From Prochlorococcus sp. AG-347-G20 (GTDB taxonomy: Bacteria > Cyanobacteriota > Cyanobacteriia > PCC-6307 > Cyanobiaceae): 64,000 nt of DNA. Within the stretch, counting starts at the first letter, position 1, and each line of letters opens with the position of its first letter. This document shows positions 31,166 to 41,370 of this stretch, piece by piece. Where the stretch lies: assembly GCA_003281645.1 (NCBI GenBank), contig QCBJ01000007.1, forward strand, positions 1-64,000, read 5' to 3'. The notes under the pieces were generated by a model. It was not told the origin of the DNA and searched no databases. It saw only the letters and a list, made by a program, of their open reading frames with translations. Made by a program: the position numbers and the translations under genes.

Positions 31166-31555
31166 TTAATCTCTTTCAATAAGTTCAATTTTATATCCAT
31201 CAGGATCCTCAACAAAAGCCAAGACAGTACTACTATTTCTCATTGTTTTAGGTTTGGTTGTTACTTTACAACCATTATTTTCTAATCCTTGGCAAATCAG
31301 ATGAATATCTTTTACTCCAATAGCTATATGACCATATTTATCCCCAAGCTCATAATCTTCTGACTTTTTGTCCCAGTTATAAGTTAATTCAATTACAGCA
31401 TTTTCTTTCTCTGAACCATAACCAACAAATGCCAAAGTGAATTTTCCATGTGGGTAATCTTTTTTTCTTAATAGTTTCATCCCTAATCTATTGACGTAGA
31501 AATCAAGAGATTTATCTAAATCTCCAACTCTCAGCATTGTATGTAGGATACGCAT
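31166..31555 (-). CDS. gloA: Lactoylglutathione lyase (glyoxalase I)
   Basis: A 129-residue VOC-fold enzyme detoxifying methylglyoxal as its glutathione hemithioacetal. The metal ligands are in [20 protein letters not shown] (His5), [11 protein letters not shown] (Glu), KYGHIAIGV (His) and YKIELIERD (Glu). Length and all four ligands match bacterial GloA. It is monocistronic. Confidence 0.93.
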   Translation of the reverse strand: MRILHTMLRVGDLDKSLDFYVNRLGMKLLRKKDYPHGKFTLAFVGYGSEKENAVIELTYNWDKKSEDYELGDKYGHIAIGVKDIHLICQGLENNGCKVTTKPKTMRNSSTVLAFVEDPDGYKIELIERD

Positions 31556-31663
31556 TTTGAATTATGAACCTTAATTAATTATCTAATATTTAATAACCAT
31601 CTGCCAAAAATGAGATTTTCGAAGCTAACTCTTTAATTAAGTTCAGAAAAATTAGGTTAAGAT

Positions 31664-32122
31664 ATGGATATTAAATTTCAACAAATATTGAATCAGATAT
31701 TCCAGAGACTCTCATCAGTATTTTTGTATACTTTACCGTTAAGGGCATCAATACCTTTTGGATATTTTTTGTTCTATAAATATTCTTTTTTAAAAATACT
31801 ACTATTACTAACTTTTCCAATAGCAATAATTGAAAAATCTTTGCCTTTTGGTAGTTTTTTATTATTCATAATTTTGTTTGCTGGATTAGCAAGAAATCCA
31901 AAAGTTCCTTATTTCGTTAGATATAACGCATGCCAAGCATTACTTATTGATATTGCTTTAATAATAATTTCATATCTCTTTAGAATATTTCCCATAGTTG
32001 AATTAGGCTCAATTATTTTTATATTTACATTGTGTATTTTTATTTATTCAATTTCTAAATGTATTTATGGTGTTGAACCTGAAATCCCCTTAATTAGTAA
32101 ATCTGTAAGAATGCAAATTTAA
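31664..32122 (+). CDS. Tic20-family membrane protein
   Basis: A 152-residue protein with four hydrophobic segments. FAGLARNPKVPYFVRYNACQALLIDIAL and KCIYGVEPEIPLISKSVRMQI are the family pattern, related to the plastid import component Tic20/Ycf60. Its bacterial role is not established. Likely inner or thylakoid membrane. Confidence 0.8.
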   Translation: MDIKFQQILNQIFQRLSSVFLYTLPLRASIPFGYFLFYKYSFLKILLLLTFPIAIIEKSLPFGSFLLFIILFAGLARNPKVPYFVRYNACQALLIDIALIIISYLFRIFPIVELGSIIFIFTLCIFIYSISKCIYGVEPEIPLISKSVRMQI

Positions 32123-32149
32123 AAAGATTTATAGATTTACTGACTTTCT

Positions 32150-32473
32150 TCAACACTCATTCAGAATAGATTCCCATCTCTGTTGACTTGCCTTTATTGC
32201 TTGCATTGGCGGATTAGCCCCCTCTATTTTAAAGGCTTTAATTAATGATTTATTAGCTAATAGACCTAATCTTGCGGCCTCTCTTTGTCTAGAGCATACT
32301 TTTTTTCTTGATCCCTCTTTCAAACTATTTTCGATTTCTTTAAGAATCTGGCTAGCTTCATTCGATTTAGAATAAAAATCATTCATGTAAACATCAAGTG
32401 CAGTTTCAGCAAAGATTTCAACTGGAGAGATTATTGTGACTAAGCAGACTATAAAACTTACAAATATTTTCAT
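32150..32473 (-). CDS. Exported hypothetical protein
   Basis: 107 residues with a signal peptide (about 1-22, ending EIFAE). The mature part is helical with three Cys-containing positions (VCSRQREAARLGLLANKS; final NEC). No named family is recognised. It lies eight bases after the upstream membrane-protein gene, probably one operon. Confidence 0.6.
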   Translation of the reverse strand: MKIFVSFIVCLVTIISPVEIFAETALDVYMNDFYSKSNEASQILKEIENSLKEGSRKKVCSRQREAARLGLLANKSLIKAFKIEGANPPMQAIKASQQRWESILNEC

Positions 32474-32480
32474 AAGAATC

Positions 32481-33065
32481 TTAAGTAAATTTTTTGTCCG
32501 ATCTCTTTAATACTAAATAAAAGGTAATAACGCTAATTGTTCCAGATGGGCCTATCAAAACATGCCAAAATTGATCGCCACTAATTGCGAGCCTTGTACC
32601 AAAGAAAGTCGTAAAAATAATACCAAATATTGGGTAAAGAATAAAAAGCCAATCTTTAAAAACTCTTTGCCAATTTATAATTAGGAGGATACTTATTATC
32701 ACTTGAAAAAGAAGAGCAATAGTTTTATCAAATAAAAAATATGAGATTATTGAACATAAAGAAATGCAAAAATTAGTTTTTTGAATAAATTTATTTTTTA
32801 TAGCTGATATTGATAAACATGTTAGACCTAAAGATAGGAAAGAATAAAATAACCAATTAAATAAAGAGGAATGATCTACATAAATCCAAGATGTTTGGGT
32901 ATGATCTATCATTTCAGAAATCGATGCCAATCCTAAAAAAATAAAACCGAAAGGTATCAATTCTTTGTTGCGAATGTGTTTGAATTTTTTGATCGATCTA
33001 ATTCCCAATAATATTGGGATTATTGCCGCCTGAAAATGGGCTAATAATAAAATTGAAAAAAACAA
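32481..33065 (-). CDS. Multi-pass membrane protein
   Basis: 194 residues, about six hydrophobic helices covering nearly the whole length (for example MFFSILLLAHFQAAIIPILLG). His and Asp occur in ASISEMIDHTQTSWIYVDHSS between helices, and FWHVLIGPSG near the end. I do not recognise the family. It is upstream of the exported 107-residue protein on the same strand. Confidence 0.6.
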   Translation of the reverse strand: MFFSILLLAHFQAAIIPILLGIRSIKKFKHIRNKELIPFGFIFLGLASISEMIDHTQTSWIYVDHSSLFNWLFYSFLSLGLTCLSISAIKNKFIQKTNFCISLCSIISYFLFDKTIALLFQVIISILLIINWQRVFKDWLFILYPIFGIIFTTFFGTRLAISGDQFWHVLIGPSGTISVITFYLVLKRSDKKFT

Positions 33066-33120
33066 AATAAATTCTCAAACTCAATTCATCTGAAATTTAA
33101 AAACAAAAATCATATTCAGA

Positions 33121-33321
33121 TCATCTTAGTAGAGATAGATACCATTGCCCAATTACTATGATTAATAATGTAAGAACAAAAGGGAAAGCAGGATATCTTG
33201 TCTGAAAATTAGCTGGTGGCCAAGGAGACCAAGATATTAATCTTCCTTGAGGATCATTTAAAATAACTTTTTTTTTCGATTTTTTGGATATTAAATTATC
33301 TGTGGCGAAACCTTTACTCAT
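33121..33321 (-). CDS. Small single-helix protein
   Basis: 66 residues: a basic N-terminus (KKSKKKVILNDPQGR), a Trp/Pro-rich SWSPWPPANFQTRYPAFPF and a C-terminal hydrophobic helix ending WYLSLLR. Found as a lone gene before the accessory region. Function unknown. Confidence 0.5.
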   Translation of the reverse strand: MSKGFATDNLISKKSKKKVILNDPQGRLISWSPWPPANFQTRYPAFPFVLTLLIIVIGQWYLSLLR

Positions 33322-33513
33322 AGTACAAATAAAATAATTCTAACAAAGACCTACCAAAAGGGAGTTTAAATTATTCGGTTGAAATTTAGTTCCTTAATTA
33401 AATGTATAAAATTTTAGATTATTAATATAACTAGGAATATATTAATGAAATCACTGTTCTTGATAAAATTCTTTTGTGGCTTTCTATTACGATAACTTCT
33501 TAGTCGTTTATTA

Positions 33514-35259
33514 ATGAAAAACTTTATTATTTCATTGATATTTTTAGGTTTTGTCCCCTCAACTTATGCTTTAACTTGGAAGAGATATATTTTTGAGAAA
33601 ACTGATTTAGGTCAGAAATATGTGGTTAAGGATCATGAATTATCAGTTATCTATGAAGAAAATATAAGAATTTCAGAAATAGCTCAGAATATAACAGTAA
33701 AAATCTTCAGTCCTTCTGGTCGAGGTTCTGGGGTAATCGTTGGACATGACGATGCAACTGATGAATATTTAGTTCTCACTTCATGGCACGTAATCCAAGA
33801 CTTTAAAAATGGTGATGAAATTGATATTCAAACTATTGATCAAAAAATGCATTCCCTCAAAGATAATTCTATAAAAAAAATTGAGAATGTAGATTTAGCT
33901 CTAATAATTTTTCAAAGTAATCAGAATTATAAAATATCGAAGATTGGAAATATTAATGATGTAAAAATGGGTGATGAGATTTTTGTTTTTGGTTATCCTT
34001 TGCCTAATAAAACAGTAAATAAAAGATTAGGGAGGCTTCAACCAGGTCAAGTTACTGCCATTTCAAATATTTCGATTGAAGACGGATATCAGCTTCTATA
34101 TACAAATAAAACATTGCCTGGAATGAGTGGAGGACCTGTTTTGTCTCCTGATGGTAAGTTAATTGCTATCCACGGCAGATCAGAAGTTGATGAGAGATTT
34201 AATTATGAAGATAAGTTGATTTCTACAGGCACAAATATGGCTGTACCAATAAGTTATTATGAAAATTTTTTGAATAATAAAAAAATATTAAAAACTACAA
34301 CTGATTTGGAAAGAGCTGATAACTATTTAATCAAAGCATACCAACTAAGAGACTACAGCGAGAAATCTATTGAGATGCTTAAATTTGCGAAAAAATCGAT
34401 AGATTTAAAACCCACCGCTCTTGGTTATGCCTTGCTTGGCAGAGCAAAAGCAAATTTGAGCGATTATAAATCTGCTAAGGATGAATTTAATAAAGCATTA
34501 GAATTGGACCCTAATAATCAGATTGCTATAGCTAGCAAAGTGAAAACAAATATATTTAGTTTCAAAAATATGATTGAAGCCAAAGAAAATCTCAAGTTTC
34601 ATGATAAATTAGTTGATTTAAATCCTAATGATTCTGATCTTTTAATAAATAGATCTTCAATAAGGCAGCTTTCTGGGAATATAGATGGAGCTTTAAATGA
34701 CTTAAGTAGAAGTGAACAATTAATAAAGAAAGGTAGAATGTATTGTAAAGAGCTAAAAAAACAACTTAAAGAAAAAAATGTAGAGATAAGATTTTCTGGG
34801 TATACTTTTGGCACTCCAGAATTAAATGCAGAAAAAAAAGCAATAAAAATTAAACTCGACAAAAATAATTGTTACGGTCCTAAACTTAGTAATAGAAAAT
34901 TAATAACAATTTATTCACGTATTGGTAATACAGAATTCCTAAGAGGCAATACACCTAAAGCATGTAATTTTTGGGAAAAAGTATCATCAATGCAATCTCC
35001 TCCATTACTTAGACTACCAGAAACTGAAGGTTATAGATTTGCCTTATCCCTAAAAAATATTTCAGAGATAATTGATAAAAAGGTTTACAGCATATATGGC
35101 TGGGAAACATATAATAAGGAGGTTTCAAATGATGAAAAAGAATTTATAAGAAAAATAGATAAAGATATGCCTTTATATTTCCAAAGATCTGTTGAATTAT
35201 ATGAATCTGATATGAAAGGAATAACTACAAATAAAATGATTTATAAATATTGTTTATGA
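33514..35259 (+). CDS. Exported trypsin-like serine protease with TPR repeats (copy 1)
   Basis: 581 residues. After a signal peptide (about 1-19) comes a trypsin/HtrA-like domain with a complete triad: His92 (LTSWHV), Asp127 (NVDLAL) and Ser205 (PGMSGGPV). From about 265 to 400 TPR-type helices follow (KPTALGYALLGRAKANLSDYKSAKDEFNKALELDPNN), then a Cys-containing C-terminus. No PDZ domain is seen. Substrate unknown; the TPR part probably holds partners outside the cytoplasm. A paralogue with the same LQPGQ, TLPGMSGG and IHGRSE blocks is encoded at 43595 on the other strand. Confidence 0.82.
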   Translation: MKNFIISLIFLGFVPSTYALTWKRYIFEKTDLGQKYVVKDHELSVIYEENIRISEIAQNITVKIFSPSGRGSGVIVGHDDATDEYLVLTSWHVIQDFKNGDEIDIQTIDQKMHSLKDNSIKKIENVDLALIIFQSNQNYKISKIGNINDVKMGDEIFVFGYPLPNKTVNKRLGRLQPGQVTAISNISIEDGYQLLYTNKTLPGMSGGPVLSPDGKLIAIHGRSEVDERFNYEDKLISTGTNMAVPISYYENFLNNKKILKTTTDLERADNYLIKAYQLRDYSEKSIEMLKFAKKSIDLKPTALGYALLGRAKANLSDYKSAKDEFNKALELDPNNQIAIASKVKTNIFSFKNMIEAKENLKFHDKLVDLNPNDSDLLINRSSIRQLSGNIDGALNDLSRSEQLIKKGRMYCKELKKQLKEKNVEIRFSGYTFGTPELNAEKKAIKIKLDKNNCYGPKLSNRKLITIYSRIGNTEFLRGNTPKACNFWEKVSSMQSPPLLRLPETEGYRFALSLKNISEIIDKKVYSIYGWETYNKEVSNDEKEFIRKIDKDMPLYFQRSVELYESDMKGITTNKMIYKYCL

Positions 35260-35829
35260 TTTTTTTAAGCTTATTAGAGTAATTTTAAATATTTTAAAAC
35301 TCAAAAATTATTTAATCTGATTATCAATAAATTTTATTAGAAGGAACTTATGATAGGCTCATGCATGTTTTTAAAAACCATAAATTAAAGTTTTTATATT
35401 TAAGAAATTAATGATTCGATTTCAAGTACCAACAAGAATAAAAATAATTGTCAATCCTATTTCTACTTGGGTGAGTTTTGCCGGCATTAATATTATGAAA
35501 AATATCTGACACTCTAGACTAATTTTTATAAATGATAGGATTGAAATTCTTCGAAACTGTAACCAATTACTATGAAATCATTGGCTGGCTTTTGCCTTTT
35601 CAATTGATTTTGACCTAAAATCTATCTCATTTACAAAACTAATAGTAATTTAAAATAATATATTCAAATTTTTATTTTGATCTAAAAAGACTTTATACTC
35701 TCAATTTCATTAATTTAAATTTTTTGAACCTTGCATTATTAGGTCTGGATTTATTAAAAAATAATTTTATCAGAAACTATTTTTAATGTCAGAACAATAA
35801 GTAAGTGTATATATTTTTTAAATAAAAAA
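35260..35829. other. Spacer within island
   Basis: 570 very AT-rich bases. The only short frame of note is 35411-35509 on the plus strand (32 residues, MIRFQVPTRIKIIVN), too short to trust. No repeat, tRNA or clear hairpin was seen. It may be a decayed gene region. Confidence 0.4.
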
Positions 35830-37206
35830 ATGTCACAGTCCAAAAGAAAACAATTACTAAATTGGATCAAATCTCATCCAGATTTGGATCACATTCGAAA
35901 ATTAGCAAATCAAACAAAAGTCCAATACAATAAAAATGAAAAAGACCCTACGCAAAGAATAAGAGTTTATAACAGGGCTAAATATAAAACTAGAAAATCG
36001 ATATTTAGTAACCTTTCTGAAATTTTCTGGGTACCGGGGAGAAATTTAAGAGGTAAAGCTTACTCAGATCCAAATCTCGATCAACAACTTAATCAAACAG
36101 CCTCAATAATGAGTCTTTCGACAATTTGGGATTTTATTTGTACATCGCCAGTAATTTATTATTTTGCAAAGGGTTCAGGACTATTTGTTTTACCTTTATC
36201 TGCTGCTTATGCATTACTACTTTTAATAATGTCAAACAAAGCAGGAGAATTTGCAATGAATAGAAATAAGGATAGTAATAGAACTGCTTCTTTCCTTTTG
36301 TTAGTATTTTTCACTTTATCATTTATTAAAACTCTTATGTCTGGAGTTGGGATTGATTTAGTAAGTAGATCAGGTGAAATTAAAAATTTAGCTGCTAAAG
36401 AATACTTAGATAATAAATCTCTGGTAACTACCAAATCTAAAAAAGCTTATGGTGCCTTATTTGAAAGTGTAAGCAATAAATGTGATGAACTTAGTTTAAA
36501 ACAGTCCAAACTAGATCTTAATAAAGGTGCGCAAAGAAGAATTTTCAATAACTGGGAAGAACAAATGTATAAAAAACCTTCAGAAATGCCTGTAGGAAGT
36601 CCAAAATTATTAATAGATGAACATCGCACAAAATTTGGTTTTTGTATTCAAAAAGACTTAATTAATTCGTTTATTGGTAAAAATGATTTTGCTTTTGATA
36701 ATGCCTTAAAGGCAAAGAATGAAGTTAAAGATAGCCTTACTCCAATTTCTTATTTATACTCTTTTAATAGAAATCAATATTATAATTTATTTAAAGGAAA
36801 TCCATTATTGGGTTCAGAATCCAACTTGAGGAAATACGAAGATACCTTTGATAGGACTAATATAAATTTCCGTATTGATTGCCCAGAATCAGAAATTAAT
36901 TGTCTTGGAAAAATTAGATGGTCAGATCCAGGTATGGCTATTAATCAAGCCTCTAAACAATTTTATAGCAAAATAGCTGCTAAAGAATTTCAAAGTTTAG
37001 GATTTTCATTTGTTGGATTTGTCATCTCAATTCTATTAAGTATTACTGCGGTAGTTCTTCTTTATTCATCATCAATAAATATGAAAGTAAGAGCCTCGAG
37101 ATCAAGTTATATTCTTGCTTTAAGGAATAAAATATTTACTGAATTAGATGATGATGAAGGAGATGAAAATGAAAAAGATAATAATAAAAAGGAAGGGGGT
37201 GAATAA
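35830..37206 (+). CDS. Large membrane protein of unknown function
   Basis: 458 residues. A basic cytosolic N-terminus (1-95) leads into hydrophobic segments at about 100-140 (two helices), 154-172 and 392-415. The 220-residue part between the last two contains Cys residues (NKCDEL, FGFCIQKD, FRIDCPESEINCLG) and is probably extracytoplasmic. The C-terminus is acidic (DDDEGDENEKD). No family recognised. It could anchor or sense on the membrane beside the exported proteases. Confidence 0.6.
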   Translation: MSQSKRKQLLNWIKSHPDLDHIRKLANQTKVQYNKNEKDPTQRIRVYNRAKYKTRKSIFSNLSEIFWVPGRNLRGKAYSDPNLDQQLNQTASIMSLSTIWDFICTSPVIYYFAKGSGLFVLPLSAAYALLLLIMSNKAGEFAMNRNKDSNRTASFLLLVFFTLSFIKTLMSGVGIDLVSRSGEIKNLAAKEYLDNKSLVTTKSKKAYGALFESVSNKCDELSLKQSKLDLNKGAQRRIFNNWEEQMYKKPSEMPVGSPKLLIDEHRTKFGFCIQKDLINSFIGKNDFAFDNALKAKNEVKDSLTPISYLYSFNRNQYYNLFKGNPLLGSESNLRKYEDTFDRTNINFRIDCPESEINCLGKIRWSDPGMAINQASKQFYSKIAAKEFQSLGFSFVGFVISILLSITAVVLLYSSSINMKVRASRSSYILALRNKIFTELDDDEGDENEKDNNKKEGGE

Positions 37207-37359
37207 ATATATGAATTAAATTTAAAAAGATAATCAAAATATTTCTCCTTAATTTAAGGGGAGTTATATAAGAACCAAAAACATTAAAAACAAAATAATG
37301 ATTAATTCTTATAAATTATGCTTCTTCCAATTTACTATTTTTTTAAAGGACTAAAACCT

Positions 37360-37572
37360 ATGGACATCGATTCAAAAATAAACACCAAAATTGTTTGGTT
37401 ATTAAGAAACTGCGATTTAAAAGATCGAAAAGAGGTGAATAAAATCTGGGAAGATGACCTCATTAGACTTTATTTACAGGAGGTTATTCATACAGGTAAC
37501 ACCTATTATGAACCTCATCAACAAGAGCTTTATAAGGCTTTTCAACATGCAGAAGGAAATTTCGAACCTTAA
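37360..37572 (+). CDS. Small acidic hypothetical protein
   Basis: About 70 residues from the ATG at 37360, which is preceded by AAAGGA at RBS distance; the frame is open to 37318 but the extra residues look non-native. Contains KIVWLLRNCDLKDRKEVNKIWEDDLIRLYLQEV and YYEPHQQELYKAFQ. Cytosolic, probably helical; unknown. Confidence 0.55.
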   Translation: MDIDSKINTKIVWLLRNCDLKDRKEVNKIWEDDLIRLYLQEVIHTGNTYYEPHQQELYKAFQHAEGNFEP

Positions 37573-37601
37573 ATAATTTTTAAATTACTTGAAACATTTT
37601 T

Positions 37602-38435
37602 ATGTATAAAAAAAAACTAATTATAAAACTCTTGGGGATATTTTTTTTTATATCCCCTGAATTTACTTTTGCATCAGAAAAAGAAATTGATCAATTGAGT
37701 AATAAGAGAGAATGTAATTCTTGCAATTTAGAAAGATTAAATCTATCTGGGAAAGACCTTTCATTCAGCTCTCTAGATAATTCAAATTTAAGCAAAGCAA
37801 ATATTTCAAAAGCAAATTTGAATGAAACTAGTTTAAAAAGCTCTAATCTAGAAAATGCTAATCTTGAATCGGTAAATTTGTCTGGAGCAGATATATCAAA
37901 TTCAAAATTTTATAAAGCAAATTTATATGGTTCTGATTTATCTTTTGTAAATGCCACCGATTCAAATTTTGATTCGGCAAAAGTCAATAATTCAAAATTA
38001 GATGAATCAAATTTTTATAAGTCAAATTTAAATAAGGTTGATCTATCAAATTCAAATTTGATATTGTCTAATTTATCAAAAACCAATATAAGAAAAGCAA
38101 ATTTAAGAAAAACGAATTTAGAAGAGTCAAATTTGTCTTATGCTGATTTGTCTTATACTGATTTGTCCCATTCAAATTTAATAGGAGCAGATTTATCTCA
38201 TAGTAAGATTTATAAAAGTAATTTAATCAATGCTAATTTATCTTATACTGACCTTATCGATGCTGATTTAACATATTCTGATCTAAAGGGCACTAATTTA
38301 GAATATGCAAATTTATCGGGAGCAAATTTAACTGGAAGTAATCTTGAAAAGAGTTCTTTGACAGGGACAAATTTAAATAAGGTAATTTTATGCAAAACAA
38401 TTATGCCATGGGGGAAAGATAATTCAGGGTGTTAG
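37602..38435 (+). CDS. Exported pentapeptide-repeat protein, long form
   Basis: 277 residues. A signal peptide (about 1-25) is followed by a CNSCNLERLNLSGKDL entry and some forty A(N/D)LxX-type pentapeptides through residue 260, ending in a Cys-containing cap (ILCKTIMPWGKDNSGC). Predicted beta-helix of about ten coils, outside the cytoplasm. It starts 29 bases after the small protein and is likely co-transcribed. A shorter relative is at 29529. Confidence 0.82.
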   Translation: MYKKKLIIKLLGIFFFISPEFTFASEKEIDQLSNKRECNSCNLERLNLSGKDLSFSSLDNSNLSKANISKANLNETSLKSSNLENANLESVNLSGADISNSKFYKANLYGSDLSFVNATDSNFDSAKVNNSKLDESNFYKSNLNKVDLSNSNLILSNLSKTNIRKANLRKTNLEESNLSYADLSYTDLSHSNLIGADLSHSKIYKSNLINANLSYTDLIDADLTYSDLKGTNLEYANLSGANLTGSNLEKSSLTGTNLNKVILCKTIMPWGKDNSGC

Positions 38436-38497
38436 ATTTCTAATATTAAGCTTAAATTTTCAAAAATATAAATCCAAAATTTTTTAACAATTAAAAA

Positions 38498-39634
38498 TTA
38501 CTTATTTCCAAAAACATCATTAACATTTATAAAAATACGTTCGAAAGTCTCATTAAGAAAATCTGGTTTAGGTAATTTTGTGTCAGTCGCATTTGCAAGG
38601 GCAATGATTGGATTGATATTATTTTTAAAAGAGCCAATAATAAATTTACAAGGATTATTTAATTTATCATCTGTTAAACAAACTACAGATTTATTATTGC
38701 TTCTCCCAGTTGTTAAAAAAGCGTAAGAAATATTATTATTTATCATCTTAATTTCTGAGCAATTTAAATAATACAATTTAATATTCTTATCATTTTTTAG
38801 AGTTTCAAACATTTTTATAGTTACATTTGAAAAATCATTATTAAGGCATTTTTCATTTAAATTTGAGCTTAAAATGGGGCTTATCTTTAAGTCATTATTT
38901 TTTTCATTATTTAATGTAGGAGATAAATTATTTTCAATTTTATTTTCCTTAATAGCTAATCTTGTATTTACAAAATTTTTGCCTAGAAAAATTCCTATAA
39001 TAATTAAAAAAAGTAAAGATAATGAAGTAGTATATTTTTTATTTAGAGAAATAAAACTTGAATTCTTATTTAATCCAATTCTTGGTAAATAATTTTTATT
39101 AAAGAATTTTACATAACTGAATAAAATATCAACGCCTCCTTCAAATTCAGAAATTGGAATACTAATAGCACTACCTCTTGAAAAATTATTCCTTATATAT
39201 TTGATAAAATTTGAACCAGTCAGAATCCCAGGGAAATAAACAATATTGTTCTCATCATCGACTTGAGCAACTAATATAACTTGAGGAGCAGTATGCGCAC
39301 TTTCCCAAATATCTAAAGGGATGATTACCTCTTCTGCTCCAAGACCACATAAAGCAATCTGAATATATAAGTCATTTATAGTTAAAGACTTTTTATATTT
39401 GTTTTGTTTTTTTATTTTTATTTTTTTTTTAATATCCCTATCCCTAATAACTTGTTTTAGAGCCTCAATTGATAATTCCCAATGACTTAAAGATAAACTT
39501 AAATCTAATAAAACTGATTCTTCAGGATATGTAATGTATTCTTTATTTGGAATTTGATTATTTGAATTGTCTAATTCATAATCAAAACTATTATCATCTT
39601 TTATCGATTGATTAGTATTATTTTTTTTATTCAT
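38498..39634 (-). CDS. DUF1822-like protein with one transmembrane helix
   Basis: 378 residues. The N-terminal half has the pattern LCGLGAEEVIIPLDIWESAHTAPQVILVAQVDDENNIVYFPGILTG, which I recognise as resembling the cyanobacterial DUF1822 family. A transmembrane helix at about 204-222 (LSLLFLIIIGIFLG) separates it from a Cys-containing outer domain. It overlaps the upstream 545-residue gene by four bases. The topology could suit an anti-sigma or membrane sensor; that is inference. Confidence 0.5.
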   Translation of the reverse strand: MNKKNNTNQSIKDDNSFDYELDNSNNQIPNKEYITYPEESVLLDLSLSLSHWELSIEALKQVIRDRDIKKKIKIKKQNKYKKSLTINDLYIQIALCGLGAEEVIIPLDIWESAHTAPQVILVAQVDDENNIVYFPGILTGSNFIKYIRNNFSRGSAISIPISEFEGGVDILFSYVKFFNKNYLPRIGLNKNSSFISLNKKYTTSLSLLFLIIIGIFLGKNFVNTRLAIKENKIENNLSPTLNNEKNNDLKISPILSSNLNEKCLNNDFSNVTIKMFETLKNDKNIKLYYLNCSEIKMINNNISYAFLTTGRSNNKSVVCLTDDKLNNPCKFIIGSFKNNINPIIALANATDTKLPKPDFLNETFERIFINVNDVFGNK

Positions 39635-41268
39635 AAATATCCTTTAGAAGTAAGTAATTCATTTACATGCATTGCGATAAGAAGCTTTGGACCCTTTTTG
39701 GGATTTACATACCTCATAATACTATTAAAAACTAAATTATATCTATCAGAATCATCGAAAATAGTTTGGCTAGGCTCTTTAGTTGATTTAAATGAATTTG
39801 ATAAAATAAGAGCCAATTCACTATCAAATAGTTTAGACATTTTATAAATTTTATTAAAAGTATCAACAAAATTTGTTGAATTATTTCTATTTAGATAAGT
39901 AATTTTTTGAAAATTATCTATTATTTCATTTGAAGTACAAAAAGCGATATTTTGACATTGATAGGTTTTTGATAATGTTGATTTTGAAATTTTTGTTGTT
40001 AATGAAATAGTATCAAATTCCCTTTTTTTTGATAATTCAATCCAGGCTTTTAAGATCTCTGGACTATTAGTAAACTGTTTTTCAGTTTGTTCGAAAACTT
40101 TTTTTGTATTTGAAAAAGAGACTTTTTCAATAAATGTTTTAATAAATTCATCAATATCATTAAGTTTATTTTTATTTTTTTCTTTTGATACTGCTTTTAA
40201 ATAATTACTCATAGAAGCAAAATCATCCTGTGATTTATTCTCGTTAGCCACTGATGTTGAATTTCTTTTATTAAATTTATCTAATGATTCGAATTTTATT
40301 TTTTCACCGGATTCAATTCTTATACATAAAGCCATTTTCTCAAGAATTTTCTGAATAAATTCTGCACTAAAATCAGTATATTCAGAATATTGATCTGGAA
40401 TTAATTTCAATAAAAAATCTTTATCTGGCCTCCAACCTGTATCTCTTCTATTAATTCTTCTATAAATTTCTTTTGCTTTAGGATAATAAAATTGATAATT
40501 TTTAAAAATTGATTCTATAGTTTTTTCAATTTTAAATTTTTCAAAATTTACATCTTTTTGAAAATTAAAAAATATATCTTTACTCCCATATTTATACCAA
40601 GATCTCATCATTTTTGTTATTGAGGTATCGTAAATTAGTGCCCAATCCGTAATCACCCTTTGTCCGTGGGGTCTAAGAATGGAAGCTATCTCTGGGTCTC
40701 TATTAATTAAAAATCTTGTCCAATATGATATTGAAGAATCATTCTTTGATTCATAAGAATGAATTACATGCAGGCTGAAAGGATGTATCCTGGCTTTTTT
40801 GATAGAAAATATTTTATAAAGTTCTTCAATAAGCATATAATCAAATTCTCTTTTTTCTTTCCCTTTCTTTTTTTTTAATGATAAATATCTATTCCCAGGG
40901 TCTTCCATGAAGATCGACAAGAGATCCATGAAAGTAACATTTGTATTATTCTCGTACCATATAGATTTTATATTCGCCAATATTGCATGACTTACCCTAC
41001 ATCTTAGTAAAAGTAATGAATCTATATTTTTCTTATTATTTAAACAATAATTTTTTATTTTCATATCAAAAACTTCTGTATTTTTTGTTTGGAATAAAAT
41101 ATTTTTAATATCAAAATCTTTTGCAAAAAATTGTTCTATTATTTCATATTTAAATGTTGAATTTTCACCATAGTTTAAGTTGGTTTTACCAATTTCAAAT
41201 TCATCTAATTTTATTCTCACAAGAGTTTTATATAACTTATCCAATTTAAAGGAAATATTCTTTACCAT
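39631..41268 (-). CDS. Sigma-factor-like protein paired with DUF1822 gene
   Basis: 545 residues, Lys/Asn/Ile-rich, cytosolic. Around residues 175-220, SYWTRFLINRDPEIASILRPHGQRVITDWALIYDTS recalls the divergent sigma-like proteins that accompany DUF1822 genes in other cyanobacteria. Classical sigma regions 2 and 4 are not obvious by eye. It overlaps the DUF1822-like gene by four bases and is translationally coupled to it. The call is tentative. Confidence 0.35.
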   Translation of the reverse strand: MVKNISFKLDKLYKTLVRIKLDEFEIGKTNLNYGENSTFKYEIIEQFFAKDFDIKNILFQTKNTEVFDMKIKNYCLNNKKNIDSLLLLRCRVSHAILANIKSIWYENNTNVTFMDLLSIFMEDPGNRYLSLKKKKGKEKREFDYMLIEELYKIFSIKKARIHPFSLHVIHSYESKNDSSISYWTRFLINRDPEIASILRPHGQRVITDWALIYDTSITKMMRSWYKYGSKDIFFNFQKDVNFEKFKIEKTIESIFKNYQFYYPKAKEIYRRINRRDTGWRPDKDFLLKLIPDQYSEYTDFSAEFIQKILEKMALCIRIESGEKIKFESLDKFNKRNSTSVANENKSQDDFASMSNYLKAVSKEKNKNKLNDIDEFIKTFIEKVSFSNTKKVFEQTEKQFTNSPEILKAWIELSKKREFDTISLTTKISKSTLSKTYQCQNIAFCTSNEIIDNFQKITYLNRNNSTNFVDTFNKIYKMSKLFDSELALILSNSFKSTKEPSQTIFDDSDRYNLVFNSIMRYVNPKKGPKLLIAMHVNELLTSKGYL

Positions 41269-41370
41269 AATAGCAAAAAAATAGTTTTAAAAAATCTAAA
41301 ATTCAAATTCAAATAAGAAATAAAATTTTTTATCAGAACAATTTAAATAAAGATAACTTTTTATTTATAA

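Noticed and set aside
37602-38435. DNA tandem repeat or CRISPR array
   Set aside because: The periodicity is explained by pentapeptide codons in one open frame; no spacers. No CRISPR array was seen anywhere in the window.
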